Part shown: piece after piece, positions 17,962 through 27,749 of the stretch
Layout: every line of letters starts with the position of its first letter
Numbering within the stretch: the first letter of the stretch is position 1
Assembly (NCBI GenBank): GCA_963770295.1
Contig: CAVYPA010000002.1
Location: 1-64,000, forward strand
Reading direction: 5' to 3'
Source of the DNA: AWTP1-13 sp963770295
GTDB lineage: Bacteria > Pseudomonadota > Alphaproteobacteria > Rhizobiales > Hyphomicrobiaceae
DNA: 64,000 nucleotides
Program-made: the position numbers and the translations under genes
Notes under the pieces: generated by a model
What the model was told of the DNA's origin: nothing
Databases searched by the model: none
The model's input: only the letters and a program-made list of their open reading frames with translations

Positions 17962-18654
17962 ATGTCCGATCCAATCGTCTACGGATTTCCTCGCAGCACT
18001 TTTGTCAACATCGTGCGCCTGGTGCTTACCCACAAGGAAGTGCCCTACACGTTCCATGACCTGGAACCGGAAATGGGCAAACCAAGTCACCTGGTGTTGC
18101 ATCCGTTCAATCGCGTGCCGATCCTGCGGCATGACGATTTCACGGTTTACGAGACGAGTGCCATCGTCGGCTATCTCGAGGATACCTTTCCCAAACCAGC
18201 GCTACAGCCCAAGGACGTTCGGGACCGCGCTCGGGTGAACCAGTGGATCAGTTCGATCAATTCCTACTACTACCCGTATATGATCTACCACGTCACACAC
18301 GAGCGGCTGGTTTTCCCGGAACTTGGCATTGCCTCGGATGAAAAGGTGGTGGCGCATGCCCTCCCCAAGGTAGAACTCGGCTTACAGGTGATTGAACGCC
18401 AGCTCGGGCATGGCAAGGAATACCTCCTCGGCTCCGACCTCACGCTGGCAGACTTTTACCTACTGCCAAGCACCTTTGCCTTGAGCCTCACAGAGGAGGG
18501 CAAGACCATGTATCCGAAGTACCCCCGCTTCAGTCGCTGGCGCGAGAGGATGGAGGCATTGCCGACTGTAAGGAAATTGCGCGCAATTTTGCCGCCGCGT
18601 ACTCCGATCGAACACGCCAGAGAATGGGCGACATCACATCGGCCGAAGTATTGA
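17962..18654 (+). CDS. Glutathione S-transferase family protein
   Basis: 230 residues. The thioredoxin-like N-domain has the catalytic-site region YGFPRSTFVNIVRLVL and the cis-proline and glutathione-binding motifs NRVPIL and YETSAIVGYLED. The helical C-domain has LTLADFYLLPSTFAL. Cytoplasmic conjugation or reduction with glutathione is expected. It is followed after 28 bp by an ornithine cyclodeaminase-family gene, probably in one operon. Confidence 0.9.
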   Translation: MSDPIVYGFPRSTFVNIVRLVLTHKEVPYTFHDLEPEMGKPSHLVLHPFNRVPILRHDDFTVYETSAIVGYLEDTFPKPALQPKDVRDRARVNQWISSINSYYYPYMIYHVTHERLVFPELGIASDEKVVAHALPKVELGLQVIERQLGHGKEYLLGSDLTLADFYLLPSTFALSLTEEGKTMYPKYPRFSRWRERMEALPTVRKLRAILPPRTPIEHAREWATSHRPKY

Positions 18655-18682
18655 AGCTGACTAGGGACTATAGGGCTTTTCC

Positions 18683-19702
18683 ATGGTAACACCCGCAGCC
18701 CCTGCGTCAGAGATCGTGCTGCTGTCAGGTCATGATCTTCGGCGACTGTTAAACCCACGCGTGGCCATCGAAGCCCTGCAGGAGACGTATACCGCCCTCG
18801 CCGACAGCCGAGCGGATCAGGGGCGATCGGTCGGCTTCATGATCGAGGGCGGCTCCATTCACGTCAAATCCGGATTATTGCCGGGCTCGCATCTCGTCTT
18901 CGCCTCGAAAGTGAACGTCAACCTGCCCGACAACTGGAACGCTCGGAAGTTGCCGACCATTCAGGGCGTGGTCGTCGTCTCGGATGCGAAGGACGGCCGA
19001 CCGCTTGCAATCATGGAGTCCATCACCTTGACAGGTATCAGAACCGCGGCCACAGCAGCACTGGCAGCTCAATTTGGCGCCCGCAAGGGTTCCAAGTGCG
19101 CAGCTATCATTGGCTCCGGAGCCCAGGCCAAGTATCAACTCGAAGCCCTTCGAGCGGTATTTCCTCTTGAAATCGTGCGCGTCTTTGACATTGACGCGGC
19201 ACGTGCTGAGGCTTTCGCATCCACCTGTTCGACGCCGAGCAGTCCCGTCAAAGCCGCATCCAGTGTTCGTGAGGCCATGGCGCAGTCCGATATTTGTGTC
19301 ACCTGCACAACGTCGAAATTTCCCGTGCTGACCGAAGATTTGGATCTTCGGGGATGCTTCGTTGCCGCCGTCGGCGCGGACAATCCCGAAAAACAAGAGA
19401 TAGCCCCCGCGCTCATGGGTCGCGCGCGCATTCTGGTCGATGACCTTGACGCCTGCGCTTCGGGCGGTGATCTCAACCATGCGCTGCGGGCGCAAGTGGT
19501 CACGAAAGACCAAGTCCACGCTGACTTAGCGGACCTCGCGGCAGGCCGAAAACTCGGGCGAATGGCAGATGAAGAGCTGGTGATCTTCGATTCCAGTGGC
19601 AGCGGCGTGCAAGACGTGGCGGTGGCCTGGGCTGCGTACCAGCAGGCCAGTCGAACCGAAGTTGGTGGCCGATTTAATTTGTCCGGCCCTCCGACAGAAT
19701 AG
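18683..19702 (+). CDS. Ornithine cyclodeaminase / mu-crystallin family dehydrogenase
   Basis: 339 residues, normal for the family. The substrate half has ARKLPTIQGVVVVSDAKDG and LTGIRTAATAALAA. The NAD(P)-binding Rossmann motif is AIIGSGAQAKYQLEAL, with VRVFDIDAARAEAF after it. The family includes ornithine cyclodeaminase, alanine dehydrogenase and ketimine reductases; the exact reaction cannot be read here. Its operon partners are a GST and a DUF1127 protein. Confidence 0.88.
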   Translation: MVTPAAPASEIVLLSGHDLRRLLNPRVAIEALQETYTALADSRADQGRSVGFMIEGGSIHVKSGLLPGSHLVFASKVNVNLPDNWNARKLPTIQGVVVVSDAKDGRPLAIMESITLTGIRTAATAALAAQFGARKGSKCAAIIGSGAQAKYQLEALRAVFPLEIVRVFDIDAARAEAFASTCSTPSSPVKAASSVREAMAQSDICVTCTTSKFPVLTEDLDLRGCFVAAVGADNPEKQEIAPALMGRARILVDDLDACASGGDLNHALRAQVVTKDQVHADLADLAAGRKLGRMADEELVIFDSSGSGVQDVAVAWAAYQQASRTEVGGRFNLSGPPTE

Positions 19703-20170
19703 GTATTCTGCCGGACGGCCCGCGGCACCCAGTATCTCTGCAGGGGAGAGGAAAACAAAGAGGGTAACTGCCGCCGGCAGGAGGCTGGGGTCGAACTATA
19801 CTTGTGACGACCGCTTGTGACGAAACGCATCCTGGCCGAGCCAGAAACCAAATTGAAGTTTGAAGAGGAGGTGTCTTGCCTCGGTCGCAGCGTAGAAAAA
19901 GCCTCAAACGATGCAAGGGGAATGCATGGTGCTCAACGGGCCGTCCGGTCTCGACGCGACGTGGCGCCCAGAATTGGCACGCTCGAGTTAGCGGAAGGTG
20001 AGCAATTCGCTGCGCTTCGCAGGTAGGCCTATGTTGGTCTCCTCGCCTTCCAGCTGCTTAGTTCGCCGGGCGATCATTAGGTGAAACATGGTGTGCACGG
20101 GCCGACGTATGGCGGAGCCCAATGCGAAAGACCGTGTGTGTGTTCTTCAATGCCAGAGAGGAGAAGTCCC
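19703..20170. other. Intergenic, nothing recognised
   Basis: No family is seen in any frame. The right end carries AGAGAGGAGAAG, the ribosome binding site of the gene at 20171. Confidence 0.4.
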
Positions 20171-20821
20171 ATGTTATGGATCGTCGCCGCCACCTCGGTT
20201 TTAGTTCTTGCGGCCAGCCTGCCGGTCTTGGCGCGAGTTATGAGTTTCGATACCGACCCCGTCGGTGCAGCCCCAAAAGGCTGGACGCTCACCATGACTG
20301 GCGCCGGCGCCCCTAAATGGACCGTCGAACGCGACGATACGGGCCCGTCGAAGGGACAGGTGCTCAAGCAGTCCGGCACCGCCACCTTTCCGCTTGCACT
20401 CAAAGATGGCACGAGCATCAAGGACGGCTTTGTCGAAGTGAAGTTTAAGCCGATCTCCGGTTCTGAGGATCGCGCCGGTGGGCTCGTCTGGCGCGCCAAG
20501 GATGCGAACAACTACTACGTGGTCCGGGCCAATGCCCTTGAGGACAACGTCGTCCTTTACAAGACCGTCAATGGCGTTCGCAACTCGCTTGATATCGTCG
20601 GACGCAAGGGTGGTTACGGCGTCAAGACGGCCGTGCCTTCCAACCAGTGGCACGCCCTCCGGGTCGAGTTTGCAGGCACGCGCTTTAAAGTCATCTTTAA
20701 CGAAAAGGCGCTGTTTGAGGTCGAGGATGCGACGTTTACTGAGCCCGGCATGGTGGGCCTTTGGACCAAAGCTGACAGCGTCACGGCATTCAACGCCTTT
20801 GCTTTCGGTCAGATGACATAA
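20171..20821 (+). CDS. Secreted LamG/DUF1080-like domain protein (paralogue 3 of 3)
   Basis: 216 residues from ATG 20171, chosen because GAGGAG precedes it and a signal peptide follows (MLWIVAATSVLVLAASLPVL). The beta-sandwich repeats the segments of the other two copies: VKFKPISGSEDRAGGLVW, NNYYVVRANALEDNVVLYK, WHALRVEFAGTRFKVIFN and GLWTKADSVTAFNAFAF. It is closer to the copy in the chr operon than to the copy at 3189. An MFS gene follows 22 bp later and is probably co-transcribed. Confidence 0.85.
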   Translation: MLWIVAATSVLVLAASLPVLARVMSFDTDPVGAAPKGWTLTMTGAGAPKWTVERDDTGPSKGQVLKQSGTATFPLALKDGTSIKDGFVEVKFKPISGSEDRAGGLVWRAKDANNYYVVRANALEDNVVLYKTVNGVRNSLDIVGRKGGYGVKTAVPSNQWHALRVEFAGTRFKVIFNEKALFEVEDATFTEPGMVGLWTKADSVTAFNAFAFGQMT

Positions 20822-20843
20822 ATCGCCCGCAACAACCAAGGAC

Positions 20844-22049
20844 ATGGCACGCTTCCCGACGACCTTCTATGTGTATGGGGCACGGTCGCTGCGCGATTTT
20901 GGCGATGGCTTCACGGCCGTGTTGTTGCCGGTCTATCTGACCGCCCTCGGTGTTGGACCGTTCGAGGTTGGCGTCGTGGCAACCGCAGCACTGCTCGGAT
21001 CAGCGCTGACGACCCTGGCCGTCGGATTCCTCGGCGCTCACGTTGATCAGCGTCGGTTATTGATCGTGGGCTCTACACTCATGGTTGTCACTGGGCTGGC
21101 GTTTGCGGCCTCCAGCACCTATGCAGTCGCGCTGATCGTGGCCTTGATTGGGACCATAAATCCGTCGGCGGGGAGCGTCAGCATTTTCGTTCCGCTCGAA
21201 CATACGGTGCTGTCGCGCTCAGTCAGCGACGCAGTGCGCACAAAAATGTTTGCGCGCTACAGTCTAGTCGGTGCGCTCGCAGCAGCGCTTGGAGCGTTAG
21301 CCTCGGCCAGCCCCGACTTAATGGCGAGCCTTGGCATTTCGCAGATGACGGCGTTGCGTGCAATGTTTGTGCTCTATGCCGTCCTTGGTGTCGGCGGTGC
21401 CGCCCTCTATGCGCAGATCCCAGGCGAAATGACCGCCATCGCAGAGAAATCTGCCTCCGCGTTAGGTCCATCGCGCAGCATCGTCTACCGGATGGCCGCC
21501 CTCTTCAGCATCGACTTGTTTGCCGGCGGTTTCGCCGTGCAATCGCTGGTGGCATTGTGGCTGTTTCACAAATTCAAACTCTCGCTGGCATCGGCGGGAC
21601 TGTTCTTCTTCTGGAGCGGGGTGCTGTCGGCCTTCTCCTTTCCCGTTGCGGCCTGGCTATCGAAGCGGATTGGGCTCATCAACACCATGGTATTTACCCA
21701 CGTTCCATCGAGCGTGTGCCTGATCCTCGCCGCAATCGCGCCAAGCCTCGAAATCGCTCTAGCGTTCCTCCTCGTGAGATCCGCCCTCTCGCAAATGGAT
21801 GTACCGACACGCTCATCTTACGTGATGGCGGTGGTCACGCCTGCGGAGCGGCCAGCGGCTGCCAGCTTTACGTCCGTGCCGCGCAGTCTCGCCGCGGCGG
21901 CAAGCCCGGCCATGGCCGGTGCGCTCTTCGCGGCCGGCTTCGAGGCCTGGCCATTGGTGATTTGCGGAGTTTTGAAGATCACCTACGATGTGCTCCTTCT
22001 CAGGCAGTTTCGTCATCTGAAACCACCGGAGGAGTCCAAGCGAGGGTGA
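20844..22049 (+). CDS. Major facilitator superfamily transporter
   Basis: 401 residues with twelve predicted helices, beginning RSLRDFGDGFTAVLLPVYL. The A-motif-like loop GAHVDQRRLL lies between helices 2 and 3. AAGGA precedes ATG 20844. It is an inner-membrane secondary transporter of unknown substrate, probably an exporter. It follows a secreted LamG-like protein in a two-gene operon. Confidence 0.88.
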   Translation: MARFPTTFYVYGARSLRDFGDGFTAVLLPVYLTALGVGPFEVGVVATAALLGSALTTLAVGFLGAHVDQRRLLIVGSTLMVVTGLAFAASSTYAVALIVALIGTINPSAGSVSIFVPLEHTVLSRSVSDAVRTKMFARYSLVGALAAALGALASASPDLMASLGISQMTALRAMFVLYAVLGVGGAALYAQIPGEMTAIAEKSASALGPSRSIVYRMAALFSIDLFAGGFAVQSLVALWLFHKFKLSLASAGLFFFWSGVLSAFSFPVAAWLSKRIGLINTMVFTHVPSSVCLILAAIAPSLEIALAFLLVRSALSQMDVPTRSSYVMAVVTPAERPAAASFTSVPRSLAAAASPAMAGALFAAGFEAWPLVICGVLKITYDVLLLRQFRHLKPPEESKRG

Positions 22050-22055
22050 GTGCCC

Positions 22056-23282
22056 TCACTTCACGTCGACGAGCCCCACCTCGTTGGTAAGACTGTTGGC
22101 AAGCACCGGATTTCCCTCGCGTGTCACATCCATATTTCGCACGATGTCCCCACCGCCGGGAATGACCCAGCTCTGAAAAGTTTCGGTTGTTGGATCAAAG
22201 CGAACAATCGTGTTGGGTTTAGCGCCGGACTCGTTGTACCACACGGCACCCTTGGTGAAGACGATCCCGTATGGCTCCGACTTGGGCCCGCTCGGCGATG
22301 GCCATTCCGTAACCTTGCCGGTCGTCGCGTCGAGGCGGCCCAAAAAGCCGCGCGTAAAATCCGTGTACCAGATCATATCATCCGGACTGATCGCGATGCG
22401 CCGCGGCCGTGCGCCGCCGTCAGGCAGCGGATACTCGGTGATCTGCATTGTCTTGCTGTCGATGCTCGCGACCTTGTTGGTGCCGAAGTCGACGAAGAAA
22501 ACCACGTTCTTGGAGTTGAGCGCCATACCATAGGGTCGCGACTTCGGAGTTGGTGAAGTCACGAGCTTTATGTCACCGGTCGCTGGATCGAGCCGGCCAA
22601 CCATGTTGGCCTGCTGGAGCGTAAACCACAAAATGCCGTCGCGATCGAAAATGAGAGTATGAGGGTCCTTCGCCTCGGGAGCGGGCATCGGATACTCGGT
22701 GACGGCGCCGGTCTTTGGATCGAGCTTGCCGATCAACGCCGCGCTGTTGCCCGTGAACCAGATGTTGCCGTCTTTGTCTTCGCTGAGGCCGTGCGGTCCG
22801 GTGCGCGGGGTCTTGAGGTCATACTCCTTCACCGCGCCGGTCTTTGGATCGAGCCGGCCGAGCTTGTTGGCGAGCTGGCCGGTCCACCAAATGGCTCCGT
22901 CCCGGGTGGCAAGCGGGTCATGTGGTCGCGAACCTGGTGTCGGCACCGGCCATTCCGTGAGCACCGCCTCTACAGGCCCGGAGAGGACGACGGCGGCGGG
23001 TCGCGGTCGCTCGGGGAAGCTTTTGATGAGATATTCCGTGACGCGATCCCATTGATCCGCAGGCACCGGCGTTTCAACGTTCTGCATCATGCGCACTACG
23101 GTGCGCCAGCCCTCGGGTGTGTAGCCGATCCTGATGCGATTGATGTCGTGGCAGCCGCCGCACACCGCGGTCACAACCTGCTTGCCTGGTCCATCAGGGA
23201 ATTCTTGCCCCAAGGCGGGAAAGATGTTGGCAAGAAATAATCCCGTTACTACGGACAGAAAATGCCAGTGGCTCACTAACAT
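22056..23282 (-). CDS. Secreted cytochrome c / Vgb-like beta-propeller protein
   Basis: 408 residues from ATG 23282. A signal peptide (HFLSVVTGLFLANIFPALG) is followed by one c-type haem site, CGGCH at residues 41-45, with RMM about 20 residues later as possible distal ligand. The rest is a six- to seven-bladed propeller of the virginiamycin B lyase / streptogramin lyase type, with repeats such as GAIWWTGQLANKLGRLDP and GNIWFTGNSAALIGKLDP. True Vgb enzymes lack haem. The fusion suggests a periplasmic redox or sensing role rather than antibiotic cleavage. Convergent with the MFS gene. Confidence 0.85.
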   Translation of the reverse strand: MLVSHWHFLSVVTGLFLANIFPALGQEFPDGPGKQVVTAVCGGCHDINRIRIGYTPEGWRTVVRMMQNVETPVPADQWDRVTEYLIKSFPERPRPAAVVLSGPVEAVLTEWPVPTPGSRPHDPLATRDGAIWWTGQLANKLGRLDPKTGAVKEYDLKTPRTGPHGLSEDKDGNIWFTGNSAALIGKLDPKTGAVTEYPMPAPEAKDPHTLIFDRDGILWFTLQQANMVGRLDPATGDIKLVTSPTPKSRPYGMALNSKNVVFFVDFGTNKVASIDSKTMQITEYPLPDGGARPRRIAISPDDMIWYTDFTRGFLGRLDATTGKVTEWPSPSGPKSEPYGIVFTKGAVWYNESGAKPNTIVRFDPTTETFQSWVIPGGGDIVRNMDVTREGNPVLANSLTNEVGLVDVK

Positions 23283-23718
23283 GTTCGCACTCTCGCGGAG
23301 ATTGGTTTCGAGTTCTCTCGCTCTTCTAGCATAGTCAAAGTCAGAAATCTCCGGGCTGGAATACGGGCCCGACCGCGCAGAGAGATTGATGCGTGCCGAT
23401 CTACTGGTTTTGGTCTGCGGAAGCCATGGGCGTTTTGGGTCTACTTGCCGAACTATAAAATCTGCGGCCTGTCCTGCATCTGTCAAACCGCCAACGCAAG
23501 TCCGACTATGCGCTCTCGCACAACGACCCCGCTTTGAACATCTGGATGAGCCGATGCTTAAACGTGACGTATCTCTGCTGCCTCTTTGCGGCGACGAGTT
23601 CCTCATCGCGCCTAGAGGCGTTCGGTCAGGCACGAGCGGGTTGCGTTGTGCCGCGCAAATATGTGGCGCGGCACAGACCCTTCCACAATCTTTTCATTGC
23701 GCGCGAGGCGCGCGACCA
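23283..23718. other. Intergenic, nothing recognised
   Basis: The open frames here resemble nothing known. It contains the promoter side of the cytochrome-propeller gene. Confidence 0.4.
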
Positions 23719-23907
23719 TCATCTGGAGGGCGCTGGTGGAGTGGCCAATACGACGTCACCGGTGGATTGATTGAAACAAAGTGTGTCCATTCGCCAATAC
23801 CCGACAGGACATCGCGACTGAGTGGCAGCGACACTCTGCGCCGCTGCGGCCGAAGAGCCAATGACTACTCCGATCACGGCAAATACGGTGCGCAAGTTAG
23901 ACCGCAT
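23719..23907 (-). CDS. Small secreted protein
   Basis: 62 residues: signal peptide MRSNLRTVFAVIGVVIGSSA, cleavage after AAAQ, then a short mature part with two cysteines (RCPVGYWRMDTLCFN) ending TGDVVLATPPAPSR. The CPVGYW...CxN pattern is like small periplasmic proteins of Rhizobiales annotated as hypothetical. It is divergent from the two-component operon. Confidence 0.6.
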   Translation of the reverse strand: MRSNLRTVFAVIGVVIGSSAAAAQSVAATQSRCPVGYWRMDTLCFNQSTGDVVLATPPAPSR

Positions 23908-24054
23908 GTTTTTTACTCCCGCTCACAAGGTGTTGAATGCGCGCATTAACACAGGTCCGGCTTTGTGCTATCGTGGTGCCAATTGCACGCCTATAGGGAT
24001 GAGGCGCGACAGGAAGATAGGAACTCCCGTCACCAGGAATGCTAGAGGCGTTCC

Positions 24055-24071
24055 ATTAAGGTAGTTTTCGG
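24055..24071 (-). promoter_or_regulatory. PmrA/QseB-like box D
   Basis: Minus-strand reading CCGAAA-ACTAC-CTTAAT, about 22 bp upstream of the response regulator ATG at 24093. It would allow autoregulation. Confidence 0.4.
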
Positions 24072-24092
24072 TGACGAGACGAGGAGTTCCGG

Positions 24093-24776
24093 ATGCGGAT
24101 ACTTATTGTCGAGGACGAAGAGGGTCTGCGGCGCTACGTCCGCGCTGCTCTTGAGGATAGCGGTTTTAGCATCGATGAAGCCGCTTGCCTTGATGACGCA
24201 ACCGCGCATGTCCAAAACGTTCCCTATGATGCGGTCGTTCTCGATCTCGGGTTGCCCGACGGCGACGGTCTAACTCTCATCCAAACGGTCCGCCGCACCC
24301 GCGGCGGCCTTCCCGTTCTGGTCTTGACCGCGCGCGACAGCGTCAAAGATCGCGTCAGGGGACTCGACACCGGCGCCGATGATTATCTGGTCAAACCCTT
24401 TGCCATGGAAGAACTGGTGGCGCGCATCCGCGCGCTACTACGTCGGCCCGGGCAGGTGCTGGGGGCGGTACTGACCGCCGGCAACGTCACCCTCGATACC
24501 GTGGCCCGCAATGCCGCCGTAGCACAAACTCCGCTGAATCTTTCGCGTCACGAAATGGCGATTCTGGAACAGCTGATGCGACGGCAAGGCCAACTCGTGC
24601 CCAAGGATGTGCTCTTTGATAATGTCTATGGTGCCGATGCGTTACCCGAGACCAATACCATTCCGGTGCACGTGCACCATCTGAGGAAGCAGCTGGCGGC
24701 ACTTCAGGCAACCGTCGAGATCGAGACGCACCGAGGATTGGGGTACCTCTTACTTGTGCCGAAGGAGACGCGGTGA
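24093..24776 (+). CDS. OmpR-family response regulator (QseB/PmrA/TctD type)
   Basis: 227 residues. The receiver has the acidic pair in VEDEEGL, the phosphoacceptor aspartate in YDAVVLDLGLPDGDG (about D51) and the lysine in DYLVKPF. The C-terminal winged helix is of the OmpR class (LNLSRHEMAILEQLMRR, then IPVHVHHLRKQL). It is a cytoplasmic DNA-binding regulator, phosphorylated by the kinase that follows with TGATG overlap. The QseB/PmrA subgroup binds direct repeats of CTTAA-like half-sites, and five such motifs occur in this window, one just upstream of this gene. Confidence 0.93.
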   Translation: MRILIVEDEEGLRRYVRAALEDSGFSIDEAACLDDATAHVQNVPYDAVVLDLGLPDGDGLTLIQTVRRTRGGLPVLVLTARDSVKDRVRGLDTGADDYLVKPFAMEELVARIRALLRRPGQVLGAVLTAGNVTLDTVARNAAVAQTPLNLSRHEMAILEQLMRRQGQLVPKDVLFDNVYGADALPETNTIPVHVHHLRKQLAALQATVEIETHRGLGYLLLVPKETR

Positions 24777-25798
24777 TGTTCGACCGCAATTCGCTTGTGA
24801 CGCAACTCGGCTGGCGATTGGCCATCGTTCTTTCGATAGGCACTGTGCTGCAGGTAGCATGGCTGTTCGTACATTTTCGTGGCGTCGAGGCGGGCTATGC
24901 GGATGCCGGACTGCTCGATGAGCTGCTCGATTTCTTCAAAGACGTTGCCTGGACAACTCCCATTATCGGCATCACTACCTTCATAGCTTGCACGGCCGGC
25001 ATGAAGCGGCATTTGGAGCCATTACGGCAGCTTTCGGAACAAGCCGCGCGGATCGCGCCTGGGGACAAACACACGGCCCTTCCCGTCGAGCAAGCGCCCA
25101 GCGAGGTGCAGCCGCTGGTAGCGTCCGTGAACACCGGCTTTCAGCGCCTGGTCGAAGCCGTCGAGGTCCAGCGCCGGTTCACGGCCAACGCTGCGCATGA
25201 GCTCAGGACACCCGCCGCCGTCGTCCAGGCGGGTCTCGAGAGATTGCCGACAACCGACGACGTGGCTGTTCTGCGCAAGGAAACCGAGCGCATGGGACGC
25301 ATTGTGGGCCAACTCTTGAGCCTCGCACGGCTGGAAGGCCCCAATGGGACCGGCGTAGGACACCTGGACGCAGCCGCTGTCGTGCGCCGCGCGGCCGAAC
25401 CGTTGGTTCATCTCGCCTCTGCGCAGCGTGTCACCCTGGCATTCGACGTCGAGTGCGATCCGCTCATGGTGTTGGCAACGGAGGAAGCGCTCACCGAAAT
25501 CACGCGCAACCTCGTAGAAAACGCGGTCGGGCATGCACCAGCCGGATCAGAGGTCGCCATTACGCTGGCTCGTAATGGAACTCTCAGCATCGTCGACCAT
25601 GGTCATGGCATCCCGGAAATGGACCGCGGGCATTTGTTCGAACGATTTTGGCGAGGGTCATGGACCCTGCGTCCAGGCAGCGGACTTGGCCTCGCCATTG
25701 TCGCCGAGGCCTGTCAACGCATTGGCGCAAGCGTACGTTGCCTTAGCACGCCCGGCGGTGGGACGACCTTCGAAGTTCGATTGCCAATAGCCGGTTGA
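24776..25798 (+). CDS. Sensor histidine kinase
   Basis: About 340 residues; ATG 24776 overlaps the regulator stop (a GTG at 24773 is possible). Two membrane helices (LAIVLSIGTVLQVAWLFV and TTPIIGITTFIACTAGM) enclose a short periplasmic loop of about 35 residues, too small for a large sensor domain. Then HAMP, the phosphoacceptor H in AAHELRTPAAVVQ, the N box NLVENAVGHAP, the G1 box VDHGHGIP and the G2 box GSGLGLAIV. It is inner-membrane and partners the regulator at 24093. The small loop is typical of QseC/PmrB/BasS-like kinases that sense metals or membrane stress. Confidence 0.92.
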   Translation: MFDRNSLVTQLGWRLAIVLSIGTVLQVAWLFVHFRGVEAGYADAGLLDELLDFFKDVAWTTPIIGITTFIACTAGMKRHLEPLRQLSEQAARIAPGDKHTALPVEQAPSEVQPLVASVNTGFQRLVEAVEVQRRFTANAAHELRTPAAVVQAGLERLPTTDDVAVLRKETERMGRIVGQLLSLARLEGPNGTGVGHLDAAAVVRRAAEPLVHLASAQRVTLAFDVECDPLMVLATEEALTEITRNLVENAVGHAPAGSEVAITLARNGTLSIVDHGHGIPEMDRGHLFERFWRGSWTLRPGSGLGLAIVAEACQRIGASVRCLSTPGGGTTFEVRLPIAG

Positions 25799-25907
25799 AA
25801 GTCCCGGCATCCCCGTGTCAAGGACGAAACGAGACGGAAATGGCCTGGAAGGTCCGGAAGCAACGAGTGGATTAAGCGATAAGTTGTCAGCACCGGGCGC
25901 AGCCCGC

Positions 25908-26614
25908 ATGAATAACGCTAATCGGCGCCCAGTTTCTCGAGGGCACGGTAGCGACCGTCGCTGCGACGAGCATTGGTGTTTCCAAGGCCGTTCCGGCAAC
26001 CTCTCTAGTCAAAACCATCAGCCATGGCAAATTCTCAATTACAGTGCTGAGCGATGGACATCTGAAAATTCCCACCCGTTTCCTCGCGCGCAATGCAAGG
26101 GATGCCGACATCAAAACTGCCATCGGTGTTACTGGAGATGTCGTGACGCCGCCATGCAACATCACCCTTGTGCGAACTCCCGGCGAGACGATCTTGATCA
26201 ATGTTGGCGCGGGGCCGCATTACATGCCAGGTGCCGGCAAGCTCGCCGACAATCTAGAGGCTGCCGGCATCGACCGTAAATCGATCACCAAGGTCGTTCT
26301 GACACATGCCCACCCCGATCACCTCTGGGGCTTGCTCGACGATTTTGACGACACTCTTTTGTTTCCCAACTCCGCCCACGTCATGTCCACGGCCGAGTTT
26401 GAGTTTGGATGGCCGAAGACGTCGCAGCGCGCTTGCCGGAGGATCGTCGGACTATTGCACCGGGCGCGCGCAACGCAACCTCTCGAGCATTAGGGACAGG
26501 CTTCACCTGATCGCAACGGGAGCGGACATCGCAAGCGGCATCCGCGCGATTGATACCGCCGGCCACACTGCCGGACATATCGCCGTGGTGTCAGGTCGTT
26601 TGCTGCCCCATTGA
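25908..26614 (+). pseudogene. Metallo-beta-lactamase-fold hydrolase, frameshifted
   Basis: MNNANRR at 25908 looks like the start of a Tat signal. One base shifted, it continues GTVATVAATSIGVSKAVPA. The body in a third register has LSDGHLKIPTRF, ILINVGAGPHYMPG and the metal site THAHPDHLWG. Near 26410 the frame breaks again, and AIDTAGHTAGHIAVVSG, the second metal-binding histidine region, follows in another frame. At least three indels, so no full product. Family members are periplasmic quinoprotein-linked or lactonase-like hydrolases. Confidence 0.7.
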
Positions 26615-26849
26615 CTCTCGGGGCCGCGGCCCTTCTAAGGCGCTATCCTGTAGATCGGTTCAGAATGTTCTACCATAACTTAACATGAGTGGGGTTTCCG
26701 ATCGGTTTTTCGCTGCGACACCTTTTCCGGGGCAAAGCGCCCCACAGCGTTGGAATTCTTGCATATATCTGACGCATGCGCCGGCTTCGGGACACATCAA
26801 CACTGGCCGAAACACCCCATCGACATACGAAAGCTGAAGGTTCGCTGAC

Positions 26850-27554
26850 GTGGATTGGCTAATTGCCGCACAGCGCTGGCTCTACGGCGGGATGGCCGAA
26901 ACTATGCGGTCGGCATCGGACGTCAATGGCCTACCCTACTTGATGGCAATGGCCTTTGTGTTTGGCATCATCCACGCTTTCATGCCAGGCCACGGCAAGA
27001 GCGTCCTCGTTTCGTATCATCTTGGACGTCGCAGCCGGCTGGTCGAAGGTATCGCGACAGGTGTCCTCCTGGCTTCCACCCACGTCGGCATAGCCATTTT
27101 GTTTGTGCTCGCAGGGGTTGCAGTAATCAGCCGATCCCTTGCGGCAGCTGGGCGTGCCCCTGCTTTCCAAGCGCTCAGCGCCGCTTTGATCGGGTTGCTC
27201 GGTGCGTATCTGCTGCTCCGCACACTGTGGCCACCCCCACACCGTCACGTTCGTGATGGAAGGATGCTCGCGATTGCAACGGGGTTGGTCCCTTGTCCCC
27301 TTACCACTTTTATTCTCACGTATGCTTTGGCCAGAGGTAAGCTGGCAATGGGCTTGGCGGCCGTGGGAGGAATGCTAGCGGGTGTAATCGTTACCATATG
27401 CAGCTTCGCAGTTGCGGCGATCGTCACGCGCCAGAGATTTCTTGCACTATTGGCCCGCACCGAAGGGTTACGGCTTACCTTTGGCTGGTGGCTGGAGCTG
27501 TTTAGCGCGCTGGGCGTGCTGGCACTCGGTCTCGCCATGCTCATGAGCACCTAG
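26850..27554 (+). CDS. NicO/RcnA-family nickel-cobalt exporter
   Basis: 234 residues from a GTG. Six or so helices with the family motif HAFMPGHGKSVLVSYHLG (about residue 42), whose H-x4-GHGK forms the metal site, and TGLVPCPLTTFIL in the second half. A short histidine loop (PPPHRHVRDG) is cytoplasmic. NicO proteins expel Ni2+ or Co2+ from the cytoplasm. No operon partner is close; a YVTN propeller gene starts 195 bp later. Confidence 0.88.
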   Translation: MDWLIAAQRWLYGGMAETMRSASDVNGLPYLMAMAFVFGIIHAFMPGHGKSVLVSYHLGRRSRLVEGIATGVLLASTHVGIAILFVLAGVAVISRSLAAAGRAPAFQALSAALIGLLGAYLLLRTLWPPPHRHVRDGRMLAIATGLVPCPLTTFILTYALARGKLAMGLAAVGGMLAGVIVTICSFAVAAIVTRQRFLALLARTEGLRLTFGWWLELFSALGVLALGLAMLMST

Positions 27555-27749
27555 ATGACGCGCCATTCTCTCAACACGCCGTGCAGCGGCGAAACGGGAG
27601 GTGCAATGCCATGAGAATTTCTCTGGCCGGCCCCAGAAATGGTGCGTTGCAGACGAGCCCGGCAGGCAAATAATGCTGCAGACCTCGGGTGAATAGGCGC
27701 ACTCCCGCGAACAGGGTCGCGGCCTTAAGGCTTAGAGGAGTTTGCAACA

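Noticed and set aside
22056..23282. Virginiamycin B lyase (antibiotic resistance) annotation
   Set aside because: The haem motif and secretion signal make a streptogramin lyase role unlikely despite the propeller similarity.
26640..26849. Possible Ni/Co or cobalamin riboswitch before the NicO gene
   Set aside because: No recognisable conserved core or helix pattern; only an ordinary upstream region is visible.
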